Shown: positions 1 through 9,143, numbered from the stretch's first letter. The stretch: 64,000 bases of DNA from JBDIAG01 sp963835085 (GCA_963835085.1 CAWIED010000001.1:1612001-1676000), one strand, 5' to 3'. The notes: a model not told the origin generated them from the letters alone. Numbers and translations are program-made.

Positions 1-2
1 GG

Positions 3-2480
3 AACTCGGCCATGATCGTGCACCGGGCGCAGCGGCCGGGAATCGGCGTCGGCGGTCACATCGCCTCCTACGCCTCTTCGTCCACCATGTATGAGGTCGG
101 CTTCAACCACTTCTTCCGCGGGCCCGACCACCCGGGCGGCGGCGACCAGATCTTCTTCCAGGGCCACGCCGCGCCCGGCATGTACGCGCGCGCCTTCCTG
201 GAAGGCCGGCTCACCGAAGACCAGCTCGACGGCTTCCGTCAAGAGCTGTCGCACCCGGGCGGTGGCATGCCGTCGTATCCGCACCCGCGGCTGATGCCCA
301 ACTTCTGGCAGTTCCCCACCGTCTCGATGGGTATCGGTCCGGCCAACGCCATCTACCAGGCGCAGTTCAACCGTTATCTGCACAACCGCGGCATCAAAGA
401 TACGTCTGAGCAGCACGTCTGGGCATTCCTCGGTGACGGCGAGATGGACGAGCCCGAGAGCCGCGGCTTCCTGCAGTTGGCAGCCGTGGAGGAGCTCGAC
501 AACCTCACCTTCGTCATCAACTGCAACCTGCAGCGCCTCGACGGGCCCGTGCGCGGCAACGGCAAGATCATCCAGGAGCTCGAAGGCACCTTCCGGGGCG
601 CCGGTTGGAACGTCATCAAGGTGATCTGGGGTCGCGAGTGGGACACCCTGCTCGCCAAGGACGGCGACAACGCCCTTGTACATCTCATGAACCAGACCCC
701 GGACGGCGACTACCAGACGTACCGGGCCGAGAACGGAGCCTTTATCCGCGAGCACTTCTTCGGTCGCGACCCGCGTACGAAGCGGATGGTGGCCGACATG
801 AGCGACGCCGACATCTGGAAGCTCAAGCGGGGCGGGCACGATTACCACAAGATGTACGCCGCTTACAAGGCCGCCAGCGAGCACAACGGGCAGCCCACGG
901 TCATCCTCGCCAAGACGATCAAGGGCTACGGCCTCGGCCCGAGCTTCGCCGGCCGAATGGCTGCACACCAGATGAAGAAGCTGACGGCCGAAGACCTGAA
1001 GTCGTTCCGCGACGACCTGCGGATTCCGATCACGGACGCCCAGCTCGAGAACAAGTACCTGCCGCCGTACTACAACCCGGGTCCCGACAGCGAAGAGATC
1101 CAGTACCTGATGGATCGACGCAAGGCCCTGGGAGGTTTCATTCCCAGTCGGCGCGCCAAGTTCCAGGTGCTCACCCCGCCCGGAGACGAGGCCTACAAGG
1201 CAGCCAAGAAGGGCTCGGGCAAACAGCAGATCGCCACCACGATGGCCTTCGTGCGCATCCTGAAAGACGTCATGCGCGACAAGGAGTTCGGCAAGCGGAT
1301 CGCGCTGATCATCCCCGACGAGGCCCGCACGTTCGGCATGGACTCGTTCTTCCCGACGATCAAGATCTACAACCCGCACGGCCAGAACTACGTCTCGGTC
1401 GACCGGGAGCTCATGCTCGCCTACAAGGAGTCGCCGCAAGGCCAGATCATTCACGTCGGCATCAACGAGGCCGGCGCGGTGGCCGCGTTCACGGCCGCCG
1501 GCACGTCGTACGCCACCCACGGCGAGCCGATCATCCCGATCTACATCTTCTACTCGATGTTCGGCTATCAGCGCACCGGCGACTCTTTCTGGGCCGCCGC
1601 CGACCAGATGACCCGCGGCTTCGTCATCGGTGGCACCGCGGGGCGTACCACTCTGACTGGTGAGGGCCTGCAGCACGCCGACGGGCACTCCCCCATCCTC
1701 GCCGCCACCAACCCGGCGACCGTGATCTACGACCCAGCCTTCGGGTACGAGATCGGCCACATCATGCAAGACGGCCTGCAACGGATGTATGGCGAGCCGA
1801 TCGAGGGCGACGATCGACCCAAGAACGTCATGTACTACCTCACGGTCTACAACGAGCCGATGGTGCAGCCGGCCCAGCCGGAGAACCTCGATCGCGAGGG
1901 CCTGCTCAAGGGCCTCTACCTATACAAGCCCGCCCCCGACATCAACGGCGGAGACGCCAACTCGGAGTCGAAGCGGGCCCAGATCCTGGCCTCCGGCGTG
2001 GCCATGCTGTGGGCGCTCGAGGCCCAGGAGTTGCTCGCCAAAGACTTCGGTGTCGCCGCCGACGTCTGGTCGGCGACGTCGTGGTCGGAGTTGCGCCGTG
2101 AGGGGTTGGCCTGCGACACAGAGGCTTTCAACAACCCAGGCGAAGAAGGGCCCACGCCGTTCGTCGCTTCGCAGCTGGCCGGTCGCAACGGTCCGGTCGT
2201 GGCGGTCACCGACTACATGCGGCAGGTGCCCGATCAGATCAGGCAGTTCGTGCCCAACGAGTTCTCCTCGCTGGGCGCCGACGGGTTCGGCATGTCCGAC
2301 ACCCGTCCGGCCGTTCGCCGGCACTTCCACATCGACGGTCCGTCGGTGGCCTACCAGACGCTGCGGATGCTGGCCGCTCGTGGCCAGGTAGACGCCGGAG
2401 CTCCGGCGAAGGCCTACGAGATGTACCGGCTCGACGAGGTGACTGCGGGCACTTCCGGTTCCTCGGGTGGCGACTCCTGA
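3..2480 (+). CDS. aceE: Pyruvate dehydrogenase E1 component, homodimeric type (5' truncated by window edge)
   Basis: Decarboxylates pyruvate with thiamine diphosphate and passes the acetyl group to the E2 lipoyl domain. The reading frame is open from base 3 (N-S-A-M-I-V-H-R...), so the first ATG at 12 is internal; homodimeric E1 proteins are about 900-930 residues and roughly 100 N-terminal residues lie outside the window. The thiamine-diphosphate motif is visible as GDGEMDEPES (about 432-462) followed by the NCNLQRLDGP stretch (about 519-546). The C-terminal transketolase-like domain (TRTTLTGEGLQHADGH, about 1645-1690) is intact and the gene ends in a normal TGA. It lies upstream of the PucR-type regulator, as in many actinobacteria. 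Confidence 0.97.
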   Translation, partial: NSAMIVHRAQRPGIGVGGHIASYASSSTMYEVGFNHFFRGPDHPGGGDQIFFQGHAAPGMYARAFLEGRLTEDQLDGFRQELSHPGGGMPSYPHPRLMPNFWQFPTVSMGIGPANAIYQAQFNRYLHNRGIKDTSEQHVWAFLGDGEMDEPESRGFLQLAAVEELDNLTFVINCNLQRLDGPVRGNGKIIQELEGTFRGAGWNVIKVIWGREWDTLLAKDGDNALVHLMNQTPDGDYQTYRAENGAFIREHFFGRDPRTKRMVADMSDADIWKLKRGGHDYHKMYAAYKAASEHNGQPTVILAKTIKGYGLGPSFAGRMAAHQMKKLTAEDLKSFRDDLRIPITDAQLENKYLPPYYNPGPDSEEIQYLMDRRKALGGFIPSRRAKFQVLTPPGDEAYKAAKKGSGKQQIATTMAFVRILKDVMRDKEFGKRIALIIPDEARTFGMDSFFPTIKIYNPHGQNYVSVDRELMLAYKESPQGQIIHVGINEAGAVAAFTAAGTSYATHGEPIIPIYIFYSMFGYQRTGDSFWAAADQMTRGFVIGGTAGRTTLTGEGLQHADGHSPILAATNPATVIYDPAFGYEIGHIMQDGLQRMYGEPIEGDDRPKNVMYYLTVYNEPMVQPAQPENLDREGLLKGLYLYKPAPDINGGDANSESKRAQILASGVAMLWALEAQELLAKDFGVAADVWSATSWSELRREGLACDTEAFNNPGEEGPTPFVASQLAGRNGPVVAVTDYMRQVPDQIRQFVPNEFSSLGADGFGMSDTRPAVRRHFHIDGPSVAYQTLRMLAARGQVDAGAPAKAYEMYRLDEVTAGTSGSSGGDS

Positions 2481-2603
2481 CGGTTTCCACCAACGCGACG
2501 CGGGCCGGCAGCCATTGCTGCCGGCCCTCGTTGTCGGTTCTCCACAACACATACGGCCCACTGACTTCCCGTGCCTGCCCGGCACGCCGTAGCGTTGTTG
2601 CCC

Positions 2604-3815
2604 ATGACCGTCAGCCCACCCCGGCAGGCAGTGGCAGGCCTGGCCACCGCAGCCCTGCAACGACTCGATGAGCAAGTGCCCTGGTACTCGGCCCTTTCCG
2701 CCCAGGAACGCTCCTGGGTCGGCTTGGTGGCGCAAGCCGGCATCCGGGCGTTCATCACCTGGTTCAGCGAACCGGGTGAAGCACCGCCTGCCGTGCCGGC
2801 CGACGTGTTCGGCACCGCCCCGCGCGAGCTCACCCGCTCGGTCACTCTCGGCCAGACTCTCGACCTCGTGCGCACCGTGATCTCGGTGGTCGAAGACCAC
2901 TCGAGCGAACTGTGCGAACACCCCGACGATCCGCTCGAGCTCGCGGCGGTGCGCGAGGCCGTCCTGCTGTATTCGCGTGAGATCGCGTTCGCCGCCGCAA
3001 CCATCTACGCCGAGGCGGCTGAGTCTCGCGGATCGTGGGACGCCCGGCTCGAAGCCCTCGTGGTCGACGCCCTGCTCCGCGGCGAGAGCGACGATGCGCT
3101 GCGCTCCAGGGTGGCGGCGCTGGGCTGGCGGGAGGCCACCGCCGTCACCGTGGTCGTAGGCACCACACCCTCCGAACACGAACAAGACGTGGTCGACCGC
3201 ATGCGCCAGGCGGCCAGGGCCAGCGCCGACGACGCATTGGTGGGAGTTCAGGGTGATCGCGTCGTCGTCGTCCTGGGCACGAGCGGCAACCCGTGGCGGG
3301 CGGCTCAGAACCTTGCCGGCTGGTTCGGCCCCGGGCCGGTGGTGGTGGGCCCTACGGCCGCCGGTCTCTCCGGTGCGGGAGCCTCGGCCCGCACAGCCCT
3401 GGCGGGGCTCAACGCAGCACGTGCCTGGCCGGCGGCACCTCGGCCCGTGGCAGCCGACGACCTACTGCCCGAACGGGTGCTCAGCGGCGACGTGACGGCC
3501 CGGCGGGCCCTGCTCGATCGGGTCTATCGCCCCCTCCAGCAGGTGGGCCACGCCTTTGCCGAGACGGTGTCCACCTACCTCGAGCTCGGAGGCTCCCTGG
3601 AGTCGACCGCGCGGGCGCTGTTCGTGCACCCCAACACCGTTCGCTACCGGCTGCGGCGGGTGGCCGAGGCCACCGGATGGGACGCGACCCTCGGCCGAGA
3701 CGCCTTCGTACTGCACACCGCCCTGGCCGTCGGCCTGCTCGCCGACCGCGCCCCCACGCGCGATCCCGAGGCCCTGCGGCAAGAACTGCGCGAGCGAGCC
3801 CCGCAGCGGCACTGA
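2604..3815 (+). CDS. PucR/CdaR-type helix-turn-helix regulator, FasR / Rv2242-like
   Basis: Predicted transcriptional regulator of fatty-acid synthesis. The C-terminal 55-60 residues carry the PucR-type helix-turn-helix (LGGSLESTARALFVHPNTVR, then YRLRRVAEATGWD), preceded by a CdaR GGDEF-like middle region with GVQGDRVVVVLG. Known: in Streptomyces the FasR protein of this family sits directly upstream of fabD and activates fabD-fabH-acpP-fabF, and Rv2242 holds the same place in Mycobacterium. I chose ATG 2604 rather than the GTG at 2571, because the family starts near MTVSPPRQ and no ribosome site precedes either codon; a TAGCGT box 10-15 bases upstream suggests a leaderless transcript. Here fabD is about 2.9 kb away because a globin module intervenes. 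Confidence 0.85.
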   Translation: MTVSPPRQAVAGLATAALQRLDEQVPWYSALSAQERSWVGLVAQAGIRAFITWFSEPGEAPPAVPADVFGTAPRELTRSVTLGQTLDLVRTVISVVEDHSSELCEHPDDPLELAAVREAVLLYSREIAFAAATIYAEAAESRGSWDARLEALVVDALLRGESDDALRSRVAALGWREATAVTVVVGTTPSEHEQDVVDRMRQAARASADDALVGVQGDRVVVVLGTSGNPWRAAQNLAGWFGPGPVVVGPTAAGLSGAGASARTALAGLNAARAWPAAPRPVAADDLLPERVLSGDVTARRALLDRVYRPLQQVGHAFAETVSTYLELGGSLESTARALFVHPNTVRYRLRRVAEATGWDATLGRDAFVLHTALAVGLLADRAPTRDPEALRQELRERAPQRH

Positions 3816-3829
3816 ATGGTCCGGCAACC

Positions 3830-3948
3830 CAGTGCCGCATAGCGGTTCGGCAACCGCAGTGCCGCATAGCGGTTTGGCAACCGCAGTGCCGCATAGCGGT
3901 TTGGCAACCGCAGTGCCGCATAGCGGTTTGGCAACCGCAGTGCCGCAT
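3830..3948. repeat. Five tandem copies of a 27-bp palindromic repeat
   Basis: CAGTGCCGCAT recurs at 3830, 3857, 3884, 3911 and 3938, exactly 27 bases apart. Each unit contains two stems, CCGC-ATA-GCGG and GCGGTT-TGGC-AACCGC, so the array can fold into a chain of hairpins. It fills the gap between the convergent regulator (stop 3815) and TetR gene (stop 3974) and could end transcription from both sides. Only one base differs among copies (TTCGG versus TTTGG in the first), which points to recent expansion. Confidence 0.9.
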
Positions 3949-3973
3949 CGAGCGAGGCCGGCACCTGCGGCTC

Positions 3974-4522
3974 TCAGCCGTGCAGGATCTCCAGGGCCAC
4001 CCGCACGGCCACGTCGAGAATCTCATCGTCGGGAGCGTCCAAGCCGATACTGAAGAACCCGGCGCCGTGCACGGCGTAGACGGCGAGCCTGGCGCGCACT
4101 TGCGCCTCTACCGAGTCGCCCTGCGCTATTGCGGCGAAGATCGGCTCCATCTGCTGTCGCACCGACCCACCGCCGAACTTGAGATCGCGCACGATGCGCT
4201 GGTTCGACTGAAGGAACCGCATCACCGGCAACCCGTCGGTGCGCAGCATGTCTGCCCAGCGCAGTAGAACCTGTTCGGGCTCCGGGGCGGGCGTGCTGCG
4301 AGTCCAGTCGGCGAGGTCGTCGAGCCGCGCGAGGTAGTCGTCGAGGATGCTCCGGACGATGTCTTCCTTGCCTGCGAAGTGGTAGTACAGCGCGGCCTTG
4401 GTGACGCCCAGCCGCTCGGCGATCTCGCGCATGGAGGTGCCGTCGTAGCCTTCGGTGGAGAAGAGCTCGAGTGCGACGGCCTGGGCGCGCCGCTTGGTGT
4501 CGGCCGGCGTGACGGTCGTCAT
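3974..4522 (-). CDS. TetR/AcrR family repressor
   Basis: Predicted DNA-binding repressor of 182 residues, usual TetR length. The N-terminal helix-turn-helix is clear: ALELFSTEGYDGTSMREIAE, RLGVTKAALYYHFAGKEDI. The C-terminal ligand domain is not assignable. The gene is divergent from the flavohemoglobin gene (281 bases between starts), and an imperfect 20-bp palindrome in that gap (4632-4651) is the likely operator, so autoregulation and control of the globin operon is the simplest reading. The effector is unknown. Confidence 0.92.
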   Translation of the reverse strand: MTTVTPADTKRRAQAVALELFSTEGYDGTSMREIAERLGVTKAALYYHFAGKEDIVRSILDDYLARLDDLADWTRSTPAPEPEQVLLRWADMLRTDGLPVMRFLQSNQRIVRDLKFGGGSVRQQMEPIFAAIAQGDSVEAQVRARLAVYAVHGAGFFSIGLDAPDDEILDVAVRVALEILHG

Positions 4523-4631
4523 GAGCGGGGTCCTTCCATCTCGCTATCGCCGCGTGTGGTTGTCGTGCCGCTCGCCGCGCGTGCTGCGGAGAGGTTGTAC
4601 GAGACAACTATCCACCGGGTATACAGTGATT

Positions 4632-4651
4632 TACTAATCGTCCGGTCAGTA
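4632..4651. promoter_or_regulatory. Imperfect 20-bp palindrome, candidate TetR operator
   Basis: The segment starts TACTAATCG and ends GGTCAGTA; 14 of 20 positions are symmetric. It lies between the divergent TetR and flavohemoglobin genes, the usual place for a TetR operator. Assignment is by position and symmetry only. Confidence 0.5.
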
Positions 4652-4803
4652 GGCTACCGCGCAGGCGGTGGGTCCTGCAGCGTGCTCCTGCCGTTGCGCC
4701 AACCCCCTTCCGGACCTCGACCCCACCGGGGCGGCGCAGATGCCGGCCATGCGGTGAAAAGCGTTACGCGGCGGCCGAGCCGCCAACGAAAGGAGAGGCC
4801 TGA

Positions 4804-5997
4804 GTGGATACCGAACGACTCCAGAAGACGTGGAATGAGGTGACAACCCACGGTGATGACGTCGCCGGCTACTTCTACGCGCATCTGTTCGTCGCAAATC
4901 CCGACCTGCGTGACCTGTTTCCGCTACGGATGGACGGCCAGCGCGACCGTCTCGTGAGCGCCCTCGGCCGCATCGTGTCCTCTGTGGACGATCTTGGGTC
5001 TGTGGTGCCGTACGTGCAGCAGTTGGGCCGCGACCATCGTCGCTTCTCGGTCGTGGCCGAGCACTACGACGCCGTCGGCAACTCCCTGCTGTGGACATTG
5101 GGCCGCTTCCTCGGCCCGAGCTGGACCGACGAAGTGGCCGCCGACTGGGCGGAGGCCTACGAGATCGTGGCCAGCACCATGATCCAGGCGGCCAAGGAGT
5201 CGGAGCTGACCTCACCGCCCTGGTGGGACGCGGTGGTGAAGGACGTGCAGCATGTCAGCCGCGACACCGCCGTCATCCAGGTGCAGCCGCGCCGGGTGCT
5301 CGGCTACCAGTCGGGCCAGTCGATGGCGGTCTGCACCGAGGCCAAGCCGCGGTCCTGGCGGTTCTACACGCCCGCCAATCCGCCGCGCCGCGACGGCGCA
5401 CTCGAATTTCACGTCGCCACGGTGGTGGGCGGCGAGGTCAGCCCCATCATGACCCGGCGCCTCAAGGTCGGCGACGCCCTGCGCCTTGGCAACCCCGTTG
5501 GCACCGACCTGGTGATCGACCCCGCCGACGACACCGACCTGATGCTCGTGGCAGGCAACACCGGCGTCACGCCGTTCCTGGCGCTGCTGCAAGACATCGA
5601 ACGCGCCCACGACGAAGGCAGAACGACCCGTCGGGTGCACCTCGTGCACGGGGTGCGCTTCGAATGGAACCTCTACACCGGCCACTGGTTGCGACACCTG
5701 TCAGCGAACGACTGGTTCGACTACACCCCCGTGGTCTCCGACGATCCCGACTATTCCGGCGTCACAGGGCTCGTGGGTGACGTCGCCGCCAGTACCGCGA
5801 TGCCCGGGCCCTACGATGCGCTCGTCTGCGGTTCGCCACAGATGGTGGCGCACACCCGGCGTGCCCTCACCCTGGCCAAAGAGCCTCCCGCCCAGGTGAA
5901 ATGGGAAGAGTTCGCCGACCTACCAATGACCCAGACCGAACCCCAGCCGGGCAGTTACCCGGCAGCATCGACCGCCACTGAAGGAGAGCTGTCGTGA
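4804..5997 (+). CDS. Flavohemoglobin-type globin with FAD/NAD(P)H reductase domains
   Basis: Predicted cytosolic nitric-oxide dioxygenase or heme reductase of 397 residues. Residues 1-135 are a globin; the proximal histidine is the H of GRDHRRFSV and the E/F-helix signature HYDAVGNSLL follows. Residues about 145-245 form a ferredoxin-reductase FAD domain where the usual RxYS is RFYT. Residues about 250-380 bind NAD(P)H (LMLVAGNTGVTPFLALL and LVCGSPQMV). It starts at GTG 4804 behind a strong AAAGGAGAGG site. The next gene overlaps its stop (GTGA), so they form an operon, divergent from a TetR repressor. The altered RFYT motif suggests it may be a globin-coupled reductase distinct from classical Hmp. 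Confidence 0.9.
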   Translation: MDTERLQKTWNEVTTHGDDVAGYFYAHLFVANPDLRDLFPLRMDGQRDRLVSALGRIVSSVDDLGSVVPYVQQLGRDHRRFSVVAEHYDAVGNSLLWTLGRFLGPSWTDEVAADWAEAYEIVASTMIQAAKESELTSPPWWDAVVKDVQHVSRDTAVIQVQPRRVLGYQSGQSMAVCTEAKPRSWRFYTPANPPRRDGALEFHVATVVGGEVSPIMTRRLKVGDALRLGNPVGTDLVIDPADDTDLMLVAGNTGVTPFLALLQDIERAHDEGRTTRRVHLVHGVRFEWNLYTGHWLRHLSANDWFDYTPVVSDDPDYSGVTGLVGDVAASTAMPGPYDALVCGSPQMVAHTRRALTLAKEPPAQVKWEEFADLPMTQTEPQPGSYPAASTATEGELS

Positions 5998-6440
5998 GCG
6001 AATCCAGCGTTGACCCCGGCCAGAAGCGCCAGTACCACGACGTCAGCGTGCGGGCCGTCGAACTTCTCGCCTGGGCACAACAGGCAGCCGACGATGCCAT
6101 CGCCGAGGCTCAGGCCTACGCCCGCGATCTGGAGGAGTCAGCCCGTGCGCAGTACCACCAGATCTTGCAGCGGGCGCATTCTGCCGCCCGGCAGAACACC
6201 GACTCCGGCGACTCCGGCGCACAGACCCCGGCACTCAACAGCCAGCAGGTCGAATACGTCCGCACCTACGCCCGGGTGGCCCACTCCCAGTTGACTGCCG
6301 TGATGTCGGCACTCAACGAGGAGCTCGACAAGTTGGCCGAACTCGCGGAGAACCCGGCCGAGGTCGGAGACAAGACGGCCTGGAGCGGCCCGTTGAACGA
6401 CGCAGCCAACCAGAACGGCACCGATCCCGCCAGGAGCTGA
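5994..6440 (+). CDS. Small coiled-coil protein co-transcribed with the globin
   Basis: Hypothetical protein of 148 residues, not recognised as a named family. Residues about 15-65 are Ala/Glu/Gln-rich helix (AVELLAWAQQAADDAIAEAQ...) resembling DivIVA-like coiled coils, then a linker and a second helical segment around ALNEELDKLAELAE. There is no membrane segment or signal peptide. Its GTG overlaps the globin stop by four bases and an ideal terminator follows at 6502, so it belongs to the same transcript. A scaffold or regulator for the reductase is conceivable, but that is inference. Confidence 0.75.
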   Translation: MSESSVDPGQKRQYHDVSVRAVELLAWAQQAADDAIAEAQAYARDLEESARAQYHQILQRAHSAARQNTDSGDSGAQTPALNSQQVEYVRTYARVAHSQLTAVMSALNEELDKLAELAENPAEVGDKTAWSGPLNDAANQNGTDPARS

Positions 6441-6501
6441 CCAGCTCCGGGAGAGAACCGCACGAGCCCACGCACTCGTGAAGGCAAGCACCTGACGGCA
6501 G

Positions 6502-6540
6502 AATCAGACCCGCACCGACCTCGTCGGTGCGGGTCTGATT
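6502..6540 (+). terminator. Perfect 18-bp stem terminator after the globin operon
   Basis: AATCAGACCCGCACCGAC, loop CTC, then the exact reverse complement. It follows the globin/coiled-coil operon and separates it from fabD. Confidence 0.85.
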
Positions 6541-6657
6541 CGTCGCGGGCAAATCTCTGCAATCTCTGCCATACCGGTCCGATTCTTCATCGAAAGATGA
6601 GCCGGTTGTGCGTGGTCACGGCCGACTCGCCGTCCGGCTGGGATGAACATCACGCTG

Positions 6658-6678
6658 TTTTGTAGGAAACCCACAAAA
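6658..6678. promoter_or_regulatory. TTTTGT...ACAAAA inverted repeat upstream of fabD
   Basis: TTTTGT-AGGAAACCC-ACAAAA is an AT-rich inverted repeat in an otherwise GC-rich leader, 65 bases before the fabD start. It could be the operator of the FasR-like activator; nothing in the sequence proves which protein binds. Confidence 0.4.
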
Positions 6679-6742
6679 TCCGTTCTGAGAATTGGCCGGT
6701 TCGTGATGAGATTCAGCCAGATCTCATTGCCATTGTGATGGT

Positions 6743-7696
6743 GTGCTCGCGATCGTCTGCCCTGGACAGGGCTCTCAGACCCCCGGCTTCCTCTCCCCCT
6801 GGCTCGAACTCGACGGCGTTGCCGCCCACCTCCAGTCGCTCTCGGAGGCTGCCGGGGTCGATCTGACGACCCACGGCACCACCTCCGACGCCGACACGAT
6901 CCGCGACACCGCCATCGCCCAACCGCTCATCGTGGCTGCCGGGCTGATCTCCTACGGGGCGCTCACGGCCGACGGCACCGCCCGGGCAGACATCACAGCA
7001 GGCCACAGCGTCGGCGAGTTCACGGCAGCCGCCGTGGCCGGAGTCATCGACGAGACGGCCGCCCTCAGCCTGGTGCGGGTGCGCTCCACCGGCATGGCAG
7101 CGGCATCCGGCGCCGCTGCCACCGGCATGGCAGCGGTGCTGGGCGGCGATCCGGCCGATGTACTGGCCGCCATCGAGCGAGCCGGACTCACTGCGGCAAA
7201 CGTCAACGGCGCAGGCCAGATCGTGGCCGCCGGCACGGCCGAGCAACTGTCAGCCCTGGCCGCGCAGCCCCCCGCCAAGACCCGGGTCGTTCCGCTGCAG
7301 GTTGCGGGCGCCTTCCATACCGAGCACATGGCCTCGGCCACCGAAGCACTGGCCGGCGCAGTCGCCGAGGTCAGCGCCGCGGCTCCTCGCATTCGGTTGC
7401 TCTCCAACGCCGACGGCCAGCCAGTGGCCGACGGCCAGCAGGCCCTCGACCGGCTCGTCTCGCAGGTCACGAACCCGGTCCGCTGGGATCTCTGCATGCA
7501 GACCATGCTCGACCTCGGCGTGAGCGCCCTCGTGGAGCTCTCCCCCGCGGGCACGCTGGTAAACCTGGCCAAGCGAGGCATGAGGTCAGTTCCGGGCGTG
7601 GCCCTGAAGACGCCCGACGACCTGGCTGCCGCCCGGGCGCTAATGGCCGAACACGCCGGCCCGGCCATTCCCAGCCACGAGGCGAGCGCCCGATGA
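6743..7696 (+). CDS. fabD: Malonyl-CoA:ACP transacylase
   Basis: Loads malonyl units onto acyl carrier protein, the entry step of type II fatty-acid elongation. The N-terminal VCPGQGSQ and the nucleophile elbow GHSVGEF (Ser near 7007) are present, and the GAFHTEHM region holds the partner histidine. Length 317 residues is normal. The start is GTG 6743 (V-L-A-I-V-C-P); no clear ribosome site precedes it, so a leaderless transcript is possible. fabH begins inside its stop codon (ATGA), giving translational coupling. Confidence 0.95.
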   Translation: MLAIVCPGQGSQTPGFLSPWLELDGVAAHLQSLSEAAGVDLTTHGTTSDADTIRDTAIAQPLIVAAGLISYGALTADGTARADITAGHSVGEFTAAAVAGVIDETAALSLVRVRSTGMAAASGAAATGMAAVLGGDPADVLAAIERAGLTAANVNGAGQIVAAGTAEQLSALAAQPPAKTRVVPLQVAGAFHTEHMASATEALAGAVAEVSAAAPRIRLLSNADGQPVADGQQALDRLVSQVTNPVRWDLCMQTMLDLGVSALVELSPAGTLVNLAKRGMRSVPGVALKTPDDLAAARALMAEHAGPAIPSHEASAR

Positions 7697-8727
7697 GCAG
7701 CGATCCCAGCACTAGAGCGCCGCTGGCCGTACGCGGTGACAACCTTCGATACGGGCGCATCGTCGGTTCGGGCGCCTATCGTCCCGAGCGCGTGGTGCCC
7801 AACTCCGAGCTGGTCGAGGCCATCGATTCCAGTGACGAATGGATCCGGGAGCGCTCGGGCATCGTCTCGCGGCGGTTCGCCGCCGACGACGAGACGGTCG
7901 TCGACATGTCCGAACACGCCGCTCGGCAGGCGCTCGACGACGCCGGCCTCACCGGTGCCGATGTCGACACCGTCATCGTGGCCACGGTGACGCATATGCT
8001 CCAGACCCCTGCCGCGGCGCCGATCCTGGCCGACCGGCTGGGTGCCACTCCGGCGGCGGCCTTCGACATCTCCGCGGCCTGCGCAGGGTTCTGCCACGCG
8101 GTCAACCTGGCCAACGACCTGATCCGTGGCGGCTCGTCCAGCACTGTGCTCATCGTGGGCGTCGAGAAGCTCTCCAGCGTCACCGACTTCACCGACCGGG
8201 GAACGGCTTTCATCTTCGGCGACGGTGCGGGAGCGGTCGTGATCTCGGCCAGCGACACCCCGGGGATCGGGCCTGTCGTGTGGGGCAGCGACGGTGGCAA
8301 GGCGCCCACCATCACCCAGCAACCCACCTGGGATGAGATGCGTGGACTACGCGCAGACGAGGCCCAGGCGTGGCCGACGCTGCGGATGGCCGGTCAGTCG
8401 GTCTTCCGCTGGGCCGTCTTCTCGATGGCACCCATAGCTCGGCAGGCGGTCGAGGCTGCAGGCATGAGCATGGACGAGCTCGACGTATTCATTCCGCACC
8501 AGGCCAACATGCGCATCATCGACGCGATGATCAAGCAGCTCAAGTTGCCGGCAGGCATTCCGGTGGCGCGTGACATCGCCGAGACGGGCAACACCTCGGC
8601 CGCCTCCATTCCCATCGCCATCCGCCGGATGCTCGACGAAGGCCAGGCCAAGTCAGGCGATCGGGCCCTGCTCATCGGCTTCGGGGCCGGCCTCGTGTAC
8701 GCGGCACAGGTCGTCGAACTGCCATGA
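7693..8727 (+). CDS. fabH: 3-oxoacyl-ACP synthase III (initiating KAS III)
   Basis: Condenses an acyl-CoA primer with malonyl-ACP to start each fatty acid; in actinobacteria it often takes branched primers. The catalytic triad is visible: Cys in SAACAGF (about 8080), His in IPHQANMRI (about 8500) and Asn in ETGNTSAAS (about 8590). Length 344 residues is typical. It overlaps fabD by four bases and is followed by a 164-base structured gap before acpP. Confidence 0.96.
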   Translation: MSSDPSTRAPLAVRGDNLRYGRIVGSGAYRPERVVPNSELVEAIDSSDEWIRERSGIVSRRFAADDETVVDMSEHAARQALDDAGLTGADVDTVIVATVTHMLQTPAAAPILADRLGATPAAAFDISAACAGFCHAVNLANDLIRGGSSSTVLIVGVEKLSSVTDFTDRGTAFIFGDGAGAVVISASDTPGIGPVVWGSDGGKAPTITQQPTWDEMRGLRADEAQAWPTLRMAGQSVFRWAVFSMAPIARQAVEAAGMSMDELDVFIPHQANMRIIDAMIKQLKLPAGIPVARDIAETGNTSAASIPIAIRRMLDEGQAKSGDRALLIGFGAGLVYAAQVVELP

Positions 8728-8741
8728 GCACCATTAGTGCC

Positions 8742-8776
8742 CGCCGGGAAATAACCACTGCGGTCATTTCCCGGCG
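8742..8776 (+). terminator. Hairpin between fabH and acpP (attenuator or processing site)
   Basis: An 11-bp stem, CGCCGGGAAAT paired with ATTTCCCGGCG, with a 13-base loop. GTGCCCGCC just upstream can alternatively pair with GGCGGGCAC at 8811-8819, so two folds compete. No U-run follows. Such an element would let acpP, usually the most abundant message, be expressed apart from fabDH. Confidence 0.5.
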
Positions 8777-8891
8777 CGCCCTTTACGGCGCCATGGTCCT
8801 CTAGATCTCCGGGCGGGCACCTTAGCCTGTACCGCGAGCGCTCGCCACCAGCGAGCTGACACAGAAGAACACACGAAGGAGAACGCAGAAG

Positions 8892-9143
8892 ATGGCACAG
8901 ACCGAGCAGGAGATCCTCGCGGGCATCGCTGAGCTCGTGAACGAGGAGACGGGCCTGCCCGTCGAGGCCGTGGAGCTCGACAAGTCGTTCACCGACGACC
9001 TCGACATCGATTCCCTGTCGATGACCTCCATCGTGGTGCAGGCCGAAGACAAGTTCAGCGTCAAGATCCCGGACGAGGACATCAAGAACCTCACCACCGT
9101 TCGCGACGTCGTCGCCTACATCCAGCAGGCCCAGGGCGCCTGA
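8892..9143 (+). CDS. acpP: Acyl carrier protein
   Basis: Carries growing acyl chains on 4'-phosphopantetheine. The attachment serine lies in DIDSLSM (about 9010); the protein is 83 residues and strongly acidic, as expected. AAGGAG at 8876-8881 sets the ATG at 8892. It sits between fabH and fabF as in the standard actinobacterial operon. Confidence 0.96.
   Translation: MAQTEQEILAGIAELVNEETGLPVEAVELDKSFTDDLDIDSLSMTSIVVQAEDKFSVKIPDEDIKNLTTVRDVVAYIQQAQGA

Noticed and set aside
3830..3948. CRISPR-like array
   Set aside because: The 27-bp units are directly adjacent with no unique spacers and no cas gene is near.
7696..8330. Long leftward frames opposite fabD/fabH (for example 6952-8322)
   Set aside because: Antisense to genes with full catalytic motifs; codon pattern explains the lack of stops.
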